A stretch of 64,000 bases of DNA from Eledone cirrhosa (GCA_964016885.1 OZ024740.1:8762450-8826449), one strand, 5' to 3'. Counted from the first letter of the stretch, positions 1 through 15,044 are shown. Translations and numbers: made by a program. Notes: a model not told the origin generated them from the letters alone.

Positions 1-3000
1 AATTTCGATTAGTATGTCAGTTTCTATTGGTATATCAGTTTCGATTGGTATGTCAGTTTCTATTGGTAGGTCAGTTTTGACTAGTATATCAGTCTCTATT
101 GGTATATCAGTTTCAATTGGTATGTCAGTTTCTATTGGTATATCAGTTTATATTTGTATGTCAGTTTCGATTCGTATGTCAGTTTCTATTGGTATATCAG
201 TTTTGATGTGTATGTTAGTTTCTATTGGTATGTCATGTCGATTGGTATGTTAGTCCTCGATTTGTATGTCAGTTTCTATTGGTATATCAATTTCGATTGG
301 TATGTCAGTTTCGATTGGTATGTCAGTTTCAATTAGTATATCAGTTTCTATTGGTATGTCAGTCTCTATTGGTATATCAATTTCGATTGGTATCTCAGTT
401 TCGATTAGTATGTCAGTTTCGATTCATATGTCAGTTTCGATTGGTATGTCAGTTTCGATTGGTATGTCAGTTTCTATTGGTATGTCAGTTTCAATTGGTA
501 TATCAGTTTCAATTGGTATGTCAGTTTTATGGGTATGTCAATTTCGATTGGTATATCAGTTTCAATTGGTATGTCAATTTCGATTGGTATGTCAGTTTAG
601 ATTTGTATATCAGTTTCGATTGGTATTTCAGTTTCGATTGGTATGTCAGTTTCGATTGGTATGTCAGTTTCGATTGCTATGTCAGTTTCTATTGGTATAT
701 CAGTTTCGATTGATATATCAGTTTTGATTAGTATGTCAGGTTCTATTGGCATGTCAGTTTCGATTCGTATGTCCGTTTCGATTAGTATATCGGTTTCAAC
801 TAGTATATCAGTATCTATTGATGTGTCAGTTTCGATTAGTATATCAGCTTCTATTTGTATGTCAGTTTCGATTGGTATGTCAGTTTCGATTGGTATATCA
901 GTTTCGATTGCTATGTCAGTTTCTATTGGTATATCAGTTTCGATTGATATATCAGTTTTGATTAGTATGTCAGGTTCTATTGGCATGTCAGTTTCGATTC
1001 GTATATCAGTTTCTGTTGGTATACCATTTTCTTTTGGTATGTTAGTTTCCAATGGTATTTCAGTATATATTTGTATGTCAGTTTCGATTGGTATGTCAGT
1101 TTCCATTGGTATGTCTGTTTCGATTGGTATATCAGTTTCTATTGGTATATCAGTTTCGATTGGTATGCTAGTCCTCGATTGGTATATCAGTTTCGATTGG
1201 TATATCAGTTTTGATTGGTATGTTAGTTTCTATTGGTATGTCAGTTTCGATTAGTATATCAGTTTCTATTGGTATATCAGTTTCGATTGGTATGTTAGTC
1301 CTCGATTTGTATGTCAGTTTCTATTGGTATATCAATTTCGATTGGTATGTCAGTTTCTGTTGGTATGTCAATTTCGATTGGTATGTCAGTTTCTATTGGT
1401 ATATCAGTTTCTATTTGTATGTCAATTTTCGATTGATATGTCAGTTTCTCTTGGTATATCAGTTTCTATTGATATATCAGTTTCGATTGGTATGTCAGTT
1501 TCGATTAGAAAATCAGTTTCTATTTGTATGTCAGTTTCTATTGGTATATCAGTTTCGATTGGTATATCAGTTTCGATTGGTATGTCAATTTCGATTGGTA
1601 TGTCAGTTTTCGATTTGTATATCAGTTTCGATGGGTATGTCAGTTTCGATTGGTATGTCAGTTTCGATTGGCATGTCAGTTTCTATTGGTATATCAGTTT
1701 CGATTCATATATCGGTTCCGATTAGTATATCAGTTTCTATTTATGTGTCAGTTTCGATTAGTATATCAGCTTCTACTTGTATGTCAGTTTCGATTGGTAT
1801 GTCAGTTTCGATTCGTATGTCAGTTTCTATTATTATGTCAGTTTGTATTGGTATATCAGTTTCAATTGGTATATCAGTTTATATTTGGTATGTCAGTTTT
1901 ATTTGCATGTCAGTTTCGATTGGTATATCAGTTTCTGTTGGTATGTCAATTTCGATTAGTATGTCAGTTTCTATTGGTATATCAGTTTCGATTGGTATGT
2001 CAGTTTCTATTGGTATGTCAGTTTTGACTAGTATATCAGTCTCTATTTGTATATCAGTTTCAATTGGTATGTCAGTTTCTATTGGTATATCAGTTTATAT
2101 TTGTATGTCAGTTTCGATTGGTATGTCAGTTTCTATTGGTATATCAGTTTTGATTGGTATGTTAGTTTCTATTGGTATGTCAGTTCCGATTGGTATGTTA
2201 GTCCTCGATTTGTATGTCAGTTTCTATTGGTATATCAATTTCGATTGGTATGTCAGTTTCTATTGGTATGTCAGTTTCTATTGGTATATCAGTTTCGATT
2301 GGTATGTCAGTTTCAATTAGTATATCAGTTTCTATTGGTATGTCAGTTTCTATTGGTATATCAATTTCGATTGGTATATCAGTTTCGATTAGTATGTCAG
2401 TTTCGATTCATATGTCAGTTTCGATTGGTATGTCAGTTTCGATTGGTATGTCAGTTTCTATTGGTATATCAATTTCGATTCATATATCGGTTTCAATTAG
2501 TATATCAGTTTCTATTGATGTGTCAGTTTCGATTAGTATATCAGCTTCTATTTGTATGTCAGTTTCGATTGGTATGTCAGTTTCTATTAGTATATCAGTT
2601 TCAATTGGTATATCAGTTTCGATTGGTATATCAGTTTCGATTCGTATGTCAGTTTCTATTATTATGTCAGTTTGTATTGGTATATCAGTTTCAATTGGTA
2701 TATCAGTTTCTATTGGTATGTCAGTTTTATTGGTATGTCAGTTTCGATTGGTATATCAGTTTCTGTTGGTATGTCAATTTCGATTAGTATGTCAGTTTAT
2801 ATTGGTATATCAGTTTCGATTGGTATATCAGTTTCTATTGGTATGTTAGTTTTGACTAGTATATCAGTCGCTATTGGTATGTCAGTTTCGAATGGTATAT
2901 CAGTTTTGATTGGTATATCAGTTTCTATTGGTATATCAGTTCCGATTGGTATATCAGTTTCGATTGGTATGTCAGTTTCTATTGGTATGTCAGTATCAAT

Positions 3001-4711
3001 TGGCATGTCAGTTTCTATTGGTATATCAGTTTCGATTCATATATCGGTTCCGATTAGTATATCAGTTTCTATTGATGTGTCAGTTTCGATTAGTATATCA
3101 GCTTCTATTTGTATGTCAGTTTCGATTGGTATGTCAGTTTCTATTGGTATATCAGTTTCAATTGGTATATCAGTTTCGATTGGTATATCAGTTTCGATTC
3201 GTATGTCAGTTTCTATTATTATGTCAGTTTGTATTGGTATATCAGTTTCAATTGGTATATCAGGTTCTATTTGGTATGTTAGTTTTATTTGTATGTCAGT
3301 TTTGATTGGTATATCAGTTTCTGTTGGTATGTCAATTTCGATTAGTATGTCAGTTTCTATTGGTATATCAGTTTCGATTGGTATGTCAGTTTCTATTGGT
3401 ATGTCAGTTTATAATTGTATCTCAGTTTCGATTGGTATGTCAGTTTCTATTGGTATATCAGTTTTGATTGGTATGTTAGTTTCTATTGGTATGTCAGTTC
3501 CGATTGGTATGTTAGTCCTCGATTTGTATGTCAGTTTCTATTGGTATATCAGTTTCGATTGGTATGTCAGTTTCAATTAGTATATCAGTTTCTATTGGTA
3601 TGTCAGTTTCTATTGGTATATCAATTTCGATTGGTATATCAGTTTCGATTAGTATGTCAGTTTCGATTCATATGTCAGTTGCTATTGGTATGTCAGTTTC
3701 AATTGGTATATCAGTTTCAATTGGTATGTCAATTTCGATTGGTATGTCAGTTTAGATTTGTATATCAGTTTCGATTGGTATGTCAGTTTCGATTGGTATG
3801 TCAGTTTCGATTGGTATGTCAGTTTCTATTGGTATATCAATTTCGATTCATATATCGGTTTCAATTAGTATATCAGTTTCTATTGATCTGTCAGTTTCGA
3901 TTAGTATATCAGCTTCTATTTGTATGTCAGTTTCAATTGGTATGTCAGTTTCGATTGGTATATCAGTTTCTGTTGGTATGTCAATTTCGATTAGTATGTC
4001 CGTTTATATTGGTATATCAGTTTCGATTGGTATATCAGTTTCTATTGGTATGTCAGTTTTGACTAGTATATCAGTCTCTATTGGTATGTCAGTTTCGATT
4101 GGTATGTCTATTTCGAATGGTATATCAGTTTTGATTGGTATATCAGTTTCTATTGGTATATCAGTTCCAATTAGTATATCAGTTTCGATTGGTATGTCAG
4201 TTTCTATTGGTATATCAGTTTCGATTGATATATCAGTTTTGATTAGTATGTCAGTTTCTATTGGCATGTCAATTTCGATTGGTATGTCCGTTTCTATTGG
4301 TATATCCGTTTCGAATGGTATGTCAGTTTCTATTGGTATATCAGTTTCGATTGATATATCAGTTTCGATTAGTATATCAGCTTCTATTTGTATGTCAGTT
4401 TCGATTGGTATGTCAGTTTCTATTAGTATATCAGTTTCAATTGGTATATCAGTTTCGATTGGTATATCAGTTTCGATTCGTATGTCAGTTTCTATTATTA
4501 TGTCAGTTTGTATTGGTATATCAGTTTCAAGTGGTATATCAGTTTCTATTGGTATGTCAGTTTTATTGGTATGTCAGTTTCGATTGGTATGTCAGTTTCT
4601 ATTGGTATATCAATTTCGATTCATATATCGGTTTCAATTAGTATATCAGTTTCTATTGATCTGTCAGTTTTGATTAGTATCTCAGCTTCTATTTGTATGT
4701 CAGTTTCGATT
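1..4711 (+). repeat. 7.35-kb-period duplication, copy 1
   Basis: This segment matches 7,349-12,041 unit by unit. The offset is 7,348 at the left, becomes 7,366 near 1 kb, 7,312 near 2.6 kb and 7,330 from about 2.9 kb. Each change is a whole number of 18-bp units: one unit gained near 8,353, three lost near 9,820, and one gained near 10,205, all relative to this copy. The match stops near 4,711, where this copy continues into the segment with CCTATAGCTATATCAG and the other does not. The true left limit lies outside the window. Confidence 0.9.
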
Positions 4712-4738
4712 GATATGTCAGTTTCTATTGGTATATCA

Positions 4739-5677
4739 GTTCCTATAGCTATATCAGTTTCTATTGGTATGTCAGTTTCTATTGGTATATCAGCTTCGAT
4801 TGGTATATCAGTTTCTATTGGTATATCAGTTTCTATTGGTATGTCAGTTTTGATTGGTATGTCAGTTTCGATTTGTATGTCAGTTTCGATTGGTATATCA
4901 GTTTCGATTGGTATGTCAGTTTCGATTGGTATATCAGTTTCGATTGGTATGTCAGTTTCAATTGATATGTCAGTTTCGATTGCTATATCAGTTCCGATTG
5001 GTATGTCAGTTACGATTGGTATGTCAGTTTCGATTGGTATATCAGTTTCGATTGGTATATCAGTTTCGACTGGTATATCAGTTTCGATTAGTATAATCAG
5101 TTTCTATTGGTATGTCAGTTTCTATTGGTATATCAGTACCGATTGGTATATCAGTTTCGATTAGTATGTCAGTTTCTATTCGTATGTAAGTTTCGATTAG
5201 TATATCAGTTTCTATCGGTATATCAGTTTCGATTGATATGTCAGTTTCGATTGGTATATCAGTTCCGATTAGTATGTCAGTTTCGATTGGTATATCAGTT
5301 TCAATTGGTATGTCAGTTTTGATTGGTATGTCAGTTTCGATTGGTATGTCAATTTCGATTGGTATATCAGTTTCGATTGGTATGTCAATTTCGATTGGTA
5401 TATCAGTTTCGATTAGTATGTCAGTTTCTATTGGTATGTTAGTTTCGATTAGTATATCACTTTCTATTTGTATGTCAGTTTCGATTGGTATGTCTGTTTC
5501 TAATGATATATCAGTTTCGATTGGTATATCAGTTTTGATTGGTATATCAGTTTTGAATGGTATGTCAGTTTCGATTGGTATGTCAGTTTCGATTGGTATA
5601 TCAGTTCCGATTGGTATGTCAGTTTAGATTGGTATGTCAGTTTCGATTGGTATATCAGTTTCGATTGGTATGTCAGT
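4739..5677 (+). repeat. 1.2-kb tandem duplication, copy 1
   Basis: The segment starts at the marker CCTATAGCTATATCAG and matches 5,945-6,847. The offset is 1,206 at the left and 1,170 at the right, a loss of exactly two units (36 bp) in the second copy. The marker also occurs near 5,713, giving an additional short partial repeat of about 234 bp (13 units). I did not find this marker elsewhere in the window, so this stretch is a private insertion between the two 7.35-kb copies. Confidence 0.85.
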
Positions 5678-5944
5678 TTCGATTGGTATATCAGTTTTGA
5701 TTTGTATAAGAGTTCCTATAGCTATATCAGTTTCTATTGGTATGTCAGTTTCTATTGGTATATCAGCTTCGATTGGTATATCAGTTTCTATTGGTATATC
5801 AGTTTCTATTGGTATGTCAGGTTCGATTGGTACGTAATTTCGATGGGTATATTAGTTTCTATTGGTATGTCAGTTTCAATTAGTATATCAGTTTCTATTG
5901 GTATGTCAGTTTCGATTGGTATATCAGTTTTGATATGTATATGA

Positions 5945-6847
5945 GTTCCTATAGCTATATCAGTTTCTATTGGTATGTCAGTTTCTATTGGTATATCGGC
6001 TTCGATTGGTATATCAGTTTCTATTGGTATATCAGTTTCTATTGGTATGTCAGTTTTGATTGGTATGTCAGTTTCGATTTGTATGTCAGTTTCGATTGGT
6101 ATATCAGTTTCGATTGGTATGTCAGTTTCAATTGATATGTCAGTTTCGATTGCTATATCAGTTCCGATTGGTATGTCAGTTTCGATTGGTATGTCAGTTT
6201 CGATTGGTATATCAGTTTCGATTGGTATATCAGTTTCGACTGGTATATCAGTTTCGATTAGTATAATCAGTTTCTATTGGTATGTCAGTTTCTATTGGTA
6301 TATCAGTACCGATTGGTATATCAGTTTCGATTAGTATGTCAGTTTCTATTCGTATGTTAGTTTCGATTAGTATATCAGTTTCTATCGGTATGTCAGTTTC
6401 GATTGATATGTCAGTTTCGATTGGTATATCAGTTCTGATTAGTATGTCAGTTTCGATTGGTATATCAGTTTCAATTGGTATGTCAGTTTTGATTGGTATG
6501 TCAGTTTCGATTGGTATGTTAATTTCGATTGGTATATCAGTTTCGATTGGTATGTCAATTTCGATTGGTATATCAGTTTCGATTAGTATGTCAGTTTCTA
6601 TTGGTATGTTAGTTTCGATTAGTATATCACTTTCTATTTGTATGTCAGTTTCGATTGGTATGTCTGTTTCTAATGATATATCAGTTTCGATTGGTATATC
6701 AGTTTTGATTGGTATATCAGTTTTGAATGGTATGTCAGTTTCGATTGGTATGTCAGTTTCGATTGGTATATCAGTTCCGATTGGTATGTCAGTTTAGATT
6801 GGTATGTCAGTTTCGATTGGTATATCAGTTTCGATTGGTATGTCAGT
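5945..6847 (+). repeat. 1.2-kb tandem duplication, copy 2
   Basis: This is the second copy of 4,739-5,677, two units shorter. It shares the rare TCTGTTTCTAATGATATATC unit and a GTTTAGATTGG unit near its right end. After about 6,847 the sequence turns to GTTTCTCTTGG units, while copy 1 continues with GTTTCGATTGG. Confidence 0.85.
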
Positions 6848-7348
6848 TTCTCTTGGTATATCAGTTTCTATTGATATATCAGTTTCGATTGGTATGTCAG
6901 TTTCGATTAATAAATCAGTTTCTATTTGTATGTCAGTTTCGATTGGTATGTCAGTTTCGATTGGTATGTCAGTTTCTATTGGTATATCAGTTTCGATTGG
7001 TATGTCAGTTTCGATTGGTATGCCAGTTTCTATTGGTATATCAGTTTCGATTCATATATCGGTTCCGATTAGTATATCAGTTTCTACTGACGTGTCAGTT
7101 TCGATTTGTATATCAGCTTCTATTTGTATGTCAGTTTCGATTGGTATGTCAGTTTCTATTGGTATATCAGTTTCAATTGGTATATCAGATTCTATTGGTA
7201 TATCAGTTTCGATTCGTATGTCAGTTTCTATTATTATGTCAGTTTGTATTGGTATATCAGTTTCAATTGGTATATCAGTTTCTATTTGGTATGTCAGTTT
7301 TATTGGTATGTCAGTTTCGATTGGTATATCAGTTTCTGTTGGTATGTC

Positions 7349-10300
7349 AATTTCGATTAGTATGTCAGTTTCTATTGGTATATCAGTTTCGATTGGTATG
7401 TCAGTTTCTATTGGTAGGTCAGTTTTGACTAGTATATCAGTCTCTATTGGTATATCAGTTTCAATTGGTATGTCAGTTTCTATTGGTATATCAGTTTATA
7501 TTTGTATGTCAGTTTCGATTCGTATGTCAGTTTCTATTGGTATATCAGTTTTGATGTGTATGTTAGTTTCTATTGGTATGTCATGTCGATTGGTATGTTA
7601 GTCCTCGATTTGTATGTCAGTTTCTATTGGTATATCAATTTCGATTGGTATGTCAGTTTCGATTGGTATGTCAGTTTCAATTAGTATATCAGTTTCTATT
7701 GGTATGTCAGTTTCTATTGGTATATCAATTTCGATTGGTATCTCAGTTTCGATTAGTATGTCAGTTTCGATTCATATGTCAGTTTCGATTGGTATGTCAG
7801 TTTCGATTGGTATGTCAGTTTCTATTGGTATGTCAGTTTCAATTGGTATATCAGTTTCAATTGGTATGTCAGTTTTATGGGTATGTCAATTTCGATTGGT
7901 ATATCAGTTTCAATTGGTATGTCAATTTCGATTGGCATGTCAGTTTAGATTTGTATATCAGTTTCGATTGGTATTTCAGTTTCGATTGGTATGTCAGTTT
8001 CGATTGGTATGTCAGTTTCGATTGCTATGTCAGTTTCTATTGGTATATCAGTTTCGATTGATATATCAGTTTTGATTAGTATGTCAGGTTCTATTGGCAT
8101 GTCAGTTTCGATTCGTATGTCCGTTTCGATTAGTATATCGGTTTCAACTAGTATATCAGTTTCTATTGATGTGTCAGTTTCGATTAGTATATCAGCTTCT
8201 ATTTGTATGTCAGTTTCGATTGGTATGTCAGTTTCGATTGGTATATCAGTTTCGATTGCTATGTCAGTTTCTATTGGTATATCAGTTTCGATTGATATAT
8301 CAGTTTTGATTAGTATGTCAGGTTCTATTGGCATGTCAGTTTCGATTCGTATGTCCGTTTCGATTAGTATATCAGTTTCTGTTGGTATACCATTTTCTTT
8401 TGGTATGTTAGTTTCCAATGGTATTTCAGTATATATTTGTATGTCAGTTTCGATTGGTATGTCAGTTTCCATTGGTATGTCTGTTTCGATTGGTATATCA
8501 GTTTCTATTGGTATATCAGTTTCGATTGGTATGTTAGTCCTCGATTGGTATATCAGTTTCGATTGGTATATCAGTTTTGATTGGTATGTTAGTTTCTATT
8601 GGTATGTCAGTTTCGATTAGTATATCAGTTTCTATTGGTATATCAGTTTCGATTGGTATGTTAGTCCTCGATTTGTATGTCAGTTTCTATTGGTATATCA
8701 ATTTCGATTGGTATGTCAGTTTCTGTTGGTATGTCAATTTCGATTGGTATGTCAGTTTCTATTGGTATATCAGTTTCTATTTGTATGTCAATTTTCGATT
8801 GATATGTCAGTTTCTCTTGGTATATCAGTTTCTATTGATATATCAGTTTCGATTGGTATGTCAGTTTCGATTAGAAAATCAGTTTCTATTTGTATGTCAG
8901 TTTCTATTGGTATATCAGTTTCGATTGGTATATCAGTTTCGATTGGTATGTCAATTTCGATTGGTATGTCAGTTTTCGATTTGTATATCAGTTTCGATTG
9001 GTATGTCAGTTTCGATTGGTATGTCAGTTTCGATTGGCATGTCAGTTTCTATTGGTATATCAGTTTCGATTCATATATCGGTTCCGATTAGTATATCAGT
9101 TTCTATTTATGTGTCAGTTTCGATTAGTATATCAGCTTCTACTTGTATGTCAGTTTCGATTGGTATGTCAGTTTCGATTCGTATGTCAGTTTCTATTATT
9201 ATGTCAGTTTGTATTGGTATATCAGTTTCAATTGGTATATCAGTTTATATTTGGTATGTCAGTTTTATTTGCATGTCAGTTTCGATTGGTATATCAGTTT
9301 CTGTTGGTATGTCAATTTCGATTAGTATGTCAGTTTCTATTGGTATATCAGTTTCGATTGGTTTGTCAGTTTCTATTGGTATGTCAGTTTTGACTAGTAT
9401 ATCAGTCTCTATTTGTATATCAGTTTCAATTGGTATGTCAGTTTCTATTGGTATATCAGTTTATATTTGTATGTCAGTTTCGATTGGTATGTCAGTTTCT
9501 ATTGGTATATCAGTTTTGATTGGTATGTTAGTTTCTATTGGTATGTCAGTTCCGATTGGTATGTTAGTCCTCGATTTGTATGTCAGTTTCTATTGGTATA
9601 TCAATTTCGATTGGTATGTCAGTTTCTATTGGTATGTCAGTTTCTATTGGTATATCAGTTTCGATTGGTATGTCAGTTTCAATTAGTATATCAGTTTCTA
9701 TTGGTATGTCAGTTTCTATTGGTATATCAATTTCGATTGGTATATCAGTTTCGATTAGTATGTCAGTTTCGATTCATATGTCAGTTTCGATTGGTATGTC
9801 AGTTTCGATTGGTATGTCAGTTTCTATTGATGTGTCAGTTTCGATTAGTATATCAGCTTCTATTTGTATGTCAGTTTCGATTGGTATGTCAGTTTCTATT
9901 AGTATATCAGTTTCAATTGATATATCAGTTTCGATTGGTATATCAGTTTCGATTCGTATGTCAGTTTCTATTATTATGTCAGTTTGTATTGGTATATCAG
10001 TTTCAATTGGTATATCAGTTTCTATTGGTATGTCAGTTTTATTGGTATGTCAGTTTCGATTGGTATATCAGTTTCTGTTGGTATGTCAATTTCGATTAGT
10101 ATGTCAGTTTATATTGGTATATCAGTTTCGATTGGTATATCAGTTTCTATTGGTATGTCAGTTTTGACTAGTATATCAGTCGCTATTGGTATGTCAGTTT
10201 CGATTGGTATGTCTATTTCGAATGGTATATCAGTTTTGATTGGTATATCAGTTTCTATTGGTATATCAGTTCCGATTGGTATATCAGTTTCGATTGGTAT

Positions 10301-12041
10301 GTCAGTTTCTATTGGTATGTCAGTTTCAATTGGCATGTCAGTTTCTATTGGTATATCAGTTTCGATTCATATATCGGTTCCGATTAGTATATCAGTTTCT
10401 ATTGATGTGTCAGTTTCGATTAGTATATCAGCTTCTATTTGTATGTCAGTTTCGATTGGTATGTCAGTTTCTATTGGTATATCAGTTTCAATTGGTATAT
10501 CAGTTTCGATTGGTATATCAGTTTCGATTCGTATGTCAGTTTCTATTATTATGTCAGTTTGTATTGGTATATCAGTTTCAATTGGTATATCAGGTTCTAT
10601 TTGGTATGTTAGTTTTATTTGTATGTCAGTTTTGATTGGTATATCATTTTCTGTTGGTATGTCAATTTCGATTAGTATGTCAGTTTCTATTGGTATATCA
10701 GTTTCGATTGGTATGTCAGTTTCTATTGGTATGTCAGTTTATAATTGTATCTCAGTTTCGATTGGTATGTCAGTTTCTATTGGTATATCAGTTTTGATTG
10801 GTATGTTAGTTTCTATTGGTATGTCAGTTCCGATTGGTATGTTAGTCCTCGATTTGTATGTCAGTTTCTATTGGTATATCAGTTTCGATTGGTATGTCAG
10901 TTTCAATTAGTATATCAGTTTCTATTGGTATGTCAGTTTCTATTGGTATATCAATTTCGATTGGTATATCAGTTTCGATTAGTATGTCAGTTTCGATTCA
11001 TATGTCAGTTGCTATTGGTATGTCAGTTTCAATTGGTATATCAGTTTCAATTGGTATGTCAATTTCGATTGGTATGTCAGTTTAGATTTGTATATCAGTT
11101 TCGATTGGTATGTCAGTTTCGATTGGTATGTCAGTTTCGATTGGTATGTCAGTTTCTATTGGTATATCAATTTCGATTCATATATCGGTTTCAATTAGTA
11201 TATCAGTTTCTATTGATCTGTCAGTTTCGATTAGTATATCAGCTTCTATTTGTATGTCAGTTTCAATTGGTATGTCAGTTTCGATTGGTATATCAGTTTC
11301 TGTTGGTATGTCAATTTCGATTAGTATGTCCGTTTATATTGGTATATCAGTTTCGATTGGTATATCAGTTTCTATTGGTATGTCAGTTTTGACTAGTATA
11401 TCAGTCTCTATTGGTATGTCAGTTTCGATTGGTATGTCTATTTCGAATGGTATATCAGTTTTGATTGGTATATCAGTTTCTATTGGTATATCAGTTCCAA
11501 TTAGTATATCAGTTTCGATTGGTATGTCAGTTTCTATTGGTATATCAGTTTCGATTGATATATCAGTTTTGATTAGTATGTCAGTTTCTATTGGCATGTC
11601 AATTTCGATTGGTATGTCCGTTTCTATTGGTATATCCGTTTCGAATGGTATGTCAGTTTCTATTGGTATATCAGTTTCGATTGATATATCAGTTTCGATT
11701 AGTATATCAGCTTCTATTTGTATGTCAGTTTCGATTGGTATGTCAGTTTCTATTAGTATATCAGTTTCAATTGGTATATCAGTTTCGATTGGTATATCAG
11801 TTTCGATTCGTATGTCAGTTTCTATTATTATGTCAGTTTGTATTGGTATATCAGTTTCAAGTGGTATATCAGTTTCTATTGGTATGTCAGTTTTATTGGT
11901 ATGTCAGTTTCGATTGGTATGTCAGTTTCTATTGGTATATCAATTTCGATTCATATATCGGTTTCAATTAGTATATCAGTTTCTATTGATCTGTCAGTTT
12001 TGATTAGTATCTCAGCTTCTATTTGTATGTCAGTTTCGATT
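7349..12041 (+). repeat. 7.35-kb-period duplication, copy 2
   Basis: This is the second copy of the segment at 1-4,711. It includes the same rare markers in the same order: the unit with TATTGGTAGGTCAG, the ATGTCATGTCGATTGG unit, the phase-shifting TAGTCCTCGATT units, and TATACCATTTTCTTTTGG. Scattered substitutions separate the two copies, for example GTATCTATTGATG near 810 against GTTTCTATTGATG here. It is therefore an older duplication than the 10-kb pair further right. Confidence 0.9.
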
Positions 12042-15000
12042 GGTATGTCAGTTTCTATTGGTATATCAGTTTCAATTGGTATATCAGTTTCGATTCGTAT
12101 GTCAGTTTCTATGATTATGTCAGTTTGTATTGGTATATCAGTTTCAATTGGTATATCAGTTTCTATTGGTATGTCAGTTTTATTGGTATGTCAGTTTCGA
12201 TTGGTATATCAGTTTCTGTTGGTATGTCAATTTCGATTAGTATGTCAGTTTATATTGGTATATCAGTTTCGATTGGTATATCAGTTTCTATTGGTATGTC
12301 AGTTTTGACTAGTATATCAGTCTCTATTGGTATGTCAGTTTCGATTGGTATGTCTATTTCGAATGGTATATCAGTTTTGATTGGTATATCAGTTTCTATT
12401 GGTATATCAGTTCCGATTGGTATATCAGTTTCGATTGGTATGTCAGTTTCTATTGGTATGTCAGTTTCGATTGGCATGTCAGTTTCTATTGGTATATCAG
12501 TTTCGATTCATATATCGGTTCCGATTAGTATATCAGTTTCTATTGATGTGTCAGTTTAGATTAGTATATCAGCTTCTATTTGTATGTCAATTTCGTTTGG
12601 TATGTCAGTTTCTATTGGTATATCAGTTTCAATTGGTATATCAGTTTCGATTGGTATATCAGTTTCGATTTGGTATAATAGTTTTATTTGTATGTCAGTT
12701 TCGGTTGGTATATCAGTTTCTGTTGGTATGTCAATTTCGATTAGTATGTCAGTTTCTATTGGTATATCAGTTTCGATTGGTATGTCAGTTTCTATTGGTA
12801 TGTCAGTTTTGACTAGTATATCAGTCTCTATTTGTATATCAGTTTCAATTGGTATGTCAGTTTCTATTGGTATATCAGTTTATAATTGTATCTCAGTTTA
12901 TTGGTATGTCAGTTTCTATTGGTATATCAGTTTTGATTGGTATGTTAGTTTCTATTGGTATGTCAGTTCCGATTGGTATGTTAGTCCTCGATTTGTATGT
13001 CAGTTTCTATTGGTATATCAATTTCGATTAGTATGTCAGTTTCGATTGGTATGTCAGTTTCAATTAGTATATCAGTTTCTATTGGTATGTCAGTTTCTAT
13101 TGGTATATCAATTTCGATTGGTATATCAGTTTCGATTAGTATGTCAGTTTCGATTCATATGTCAGTTTCGATTGGTATATCAGTTTCAATTGGGATGTCA
13201 GTTTTATTGGTATGGCAATTTCGATTGGTATATCAGTTTAGATTTGTATATCAGTTTCGATTGGTATGTCAGTTTCGATTGGTATGTCAGTTTCGATTGG
13301 TATGTCAGTTTCTATTGGTATATCAATTTCGATTCATATATCGGTTTCAATTAGTATATCAGTTTCTATTGATCTGTCAGTTTCGATTAGTATATCAGCT
13401 TCTATTTGTATGTCAGTTTCAATTGGTATGTCAGTTTCTATTGGTATGTCAGTTTTATTGGTATGTCAGTTTCGTTTGGTATATCAGTTTCTGTTGGTAT
13501 GTCAATTTCGATTAGTATGTCAGTCTCTATTGGTATGTCAGTTTCGATTGGTATATCTATTTCGAATGGTATATCAGTTTTGATTGGTATATCAGTTTCT
13601 ATTGGTATATCAGTTCCAATTTGTATATCAGTTTCGATTGGTATGTCAGTTTCTATTGGCATATCAGTTTCGATTGATATATCAGTTTTGATTAGTATGT
13701 CAGTTTCTATTGGCATGTCAGTTTCGATTAGTATATCAGTTTCTGTTGGTATACCATTTTTCGTTTGGTATGTTAGTTTCTAATGGTATGTCAGTATATA
13801 TTTGTATATCAGTTTCGATTGGTATGTCAGTTTCCATTGGTATGTCTGTTTCGATTAGTATATCAGTCTCTATTGGTATATCAGTTTCGATTGGTATGTT
13901 ACTCCTCGATTGGTATATCAGTTTCGATTGGTATATCAGTTTTTATTGGTATGTTAGTTTCTATTGGTATGTCAGTTTCGATTAGTATATCAGTTTCTAT
14001 TGGTATATCAGTTTCGATTGGTATCTTAGTCCTCGATTTGTATGTCAGTTTCTATTGGTATATCAATTTCGATTGGTATGTCAGTTTCTGTTGGTATGTC
14101 AATTTCGATTGGTATGTCAGTTTTTATTGGTATATCAGTTTCTATTGATATATCAGTTTCGATTGGTATGTCAGTTTCGATTAGTAAATCAGTTTCTATT
14201 TGTATGTCAGTTTCTATTGGTATATCAGTTTCGATTGGTATATCAGTTTAAATTGGTATGTCAATTTCGATTGGTATGTCAGTTTCGATTTGTATATCAG
14301 TTTCGATTGCTATGTCAATTTCGATTGGTATGTCAGTTTCGATTTGTATGTCAGTTTCGATTGGTATGTCAGTTTCGATTGGTATGTCAGTTTCTATTGG
14401 TATATCATTTTTCGATTCATATATCGGTTCCGATTAGTATATCAGTTTCTATTGATGTGTCAGTTTCGATTAGTATATCAGCTTCTATTTGTATGTCAGT
14501 TTCGATTGGTATGTCAGTTTCTATTGGTAGATCAGTTTCAATTGGTATATCATTTTCGATTGGTATATCAGTTTCGATTCATCTGTCAGTTTCTATTATT
14601 ATGTCAGTATGTATTGGTATATCAGTTTCGATTGATATATCAGTTTCTGTTGGTATGTCAATTTCGATTAGTATGTCAGTTTCTATTGGTATATCAGTTT
14701 CGATTGGTATGTCAGTTTTTATTGGTATGTCAGTTTTGACTAGTATATCAGTCCCTATTGGTATATCAGTTTCAATTAGTATGTCAGTTTCTATTGGTAT
14801 ATCAGTTTTGATTGGTATGTTAGTTTCTATTGGTATGTCAGTTGCGATGGGTATGTTAGTCCTCGAGAATTATGTCAGTTTATATTGGTATATCAATTTC
14901 GATTGGTATGTCAGTTTCTATTGGTATGTCAGTTTCTATTGGAATATCCGTTTCGATTGGTATGTCAGTTTCAATTAGTATATCAGTTTCTATTGGTATG

Positions 15001-15044
15001 TCAGTTTCTATTGGTATATCAATTTCGATTGGTATGTCAGTTTC

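Noticed and set aside
1690..1730. Possible CENP-B box in TTCGATTCATATATCGG units
   Set aside because: The TTCG and CGG parts are present but the spacing does not fit the NTTCGNNNNANNCGGGN pattern, and the terminal G run is missing.
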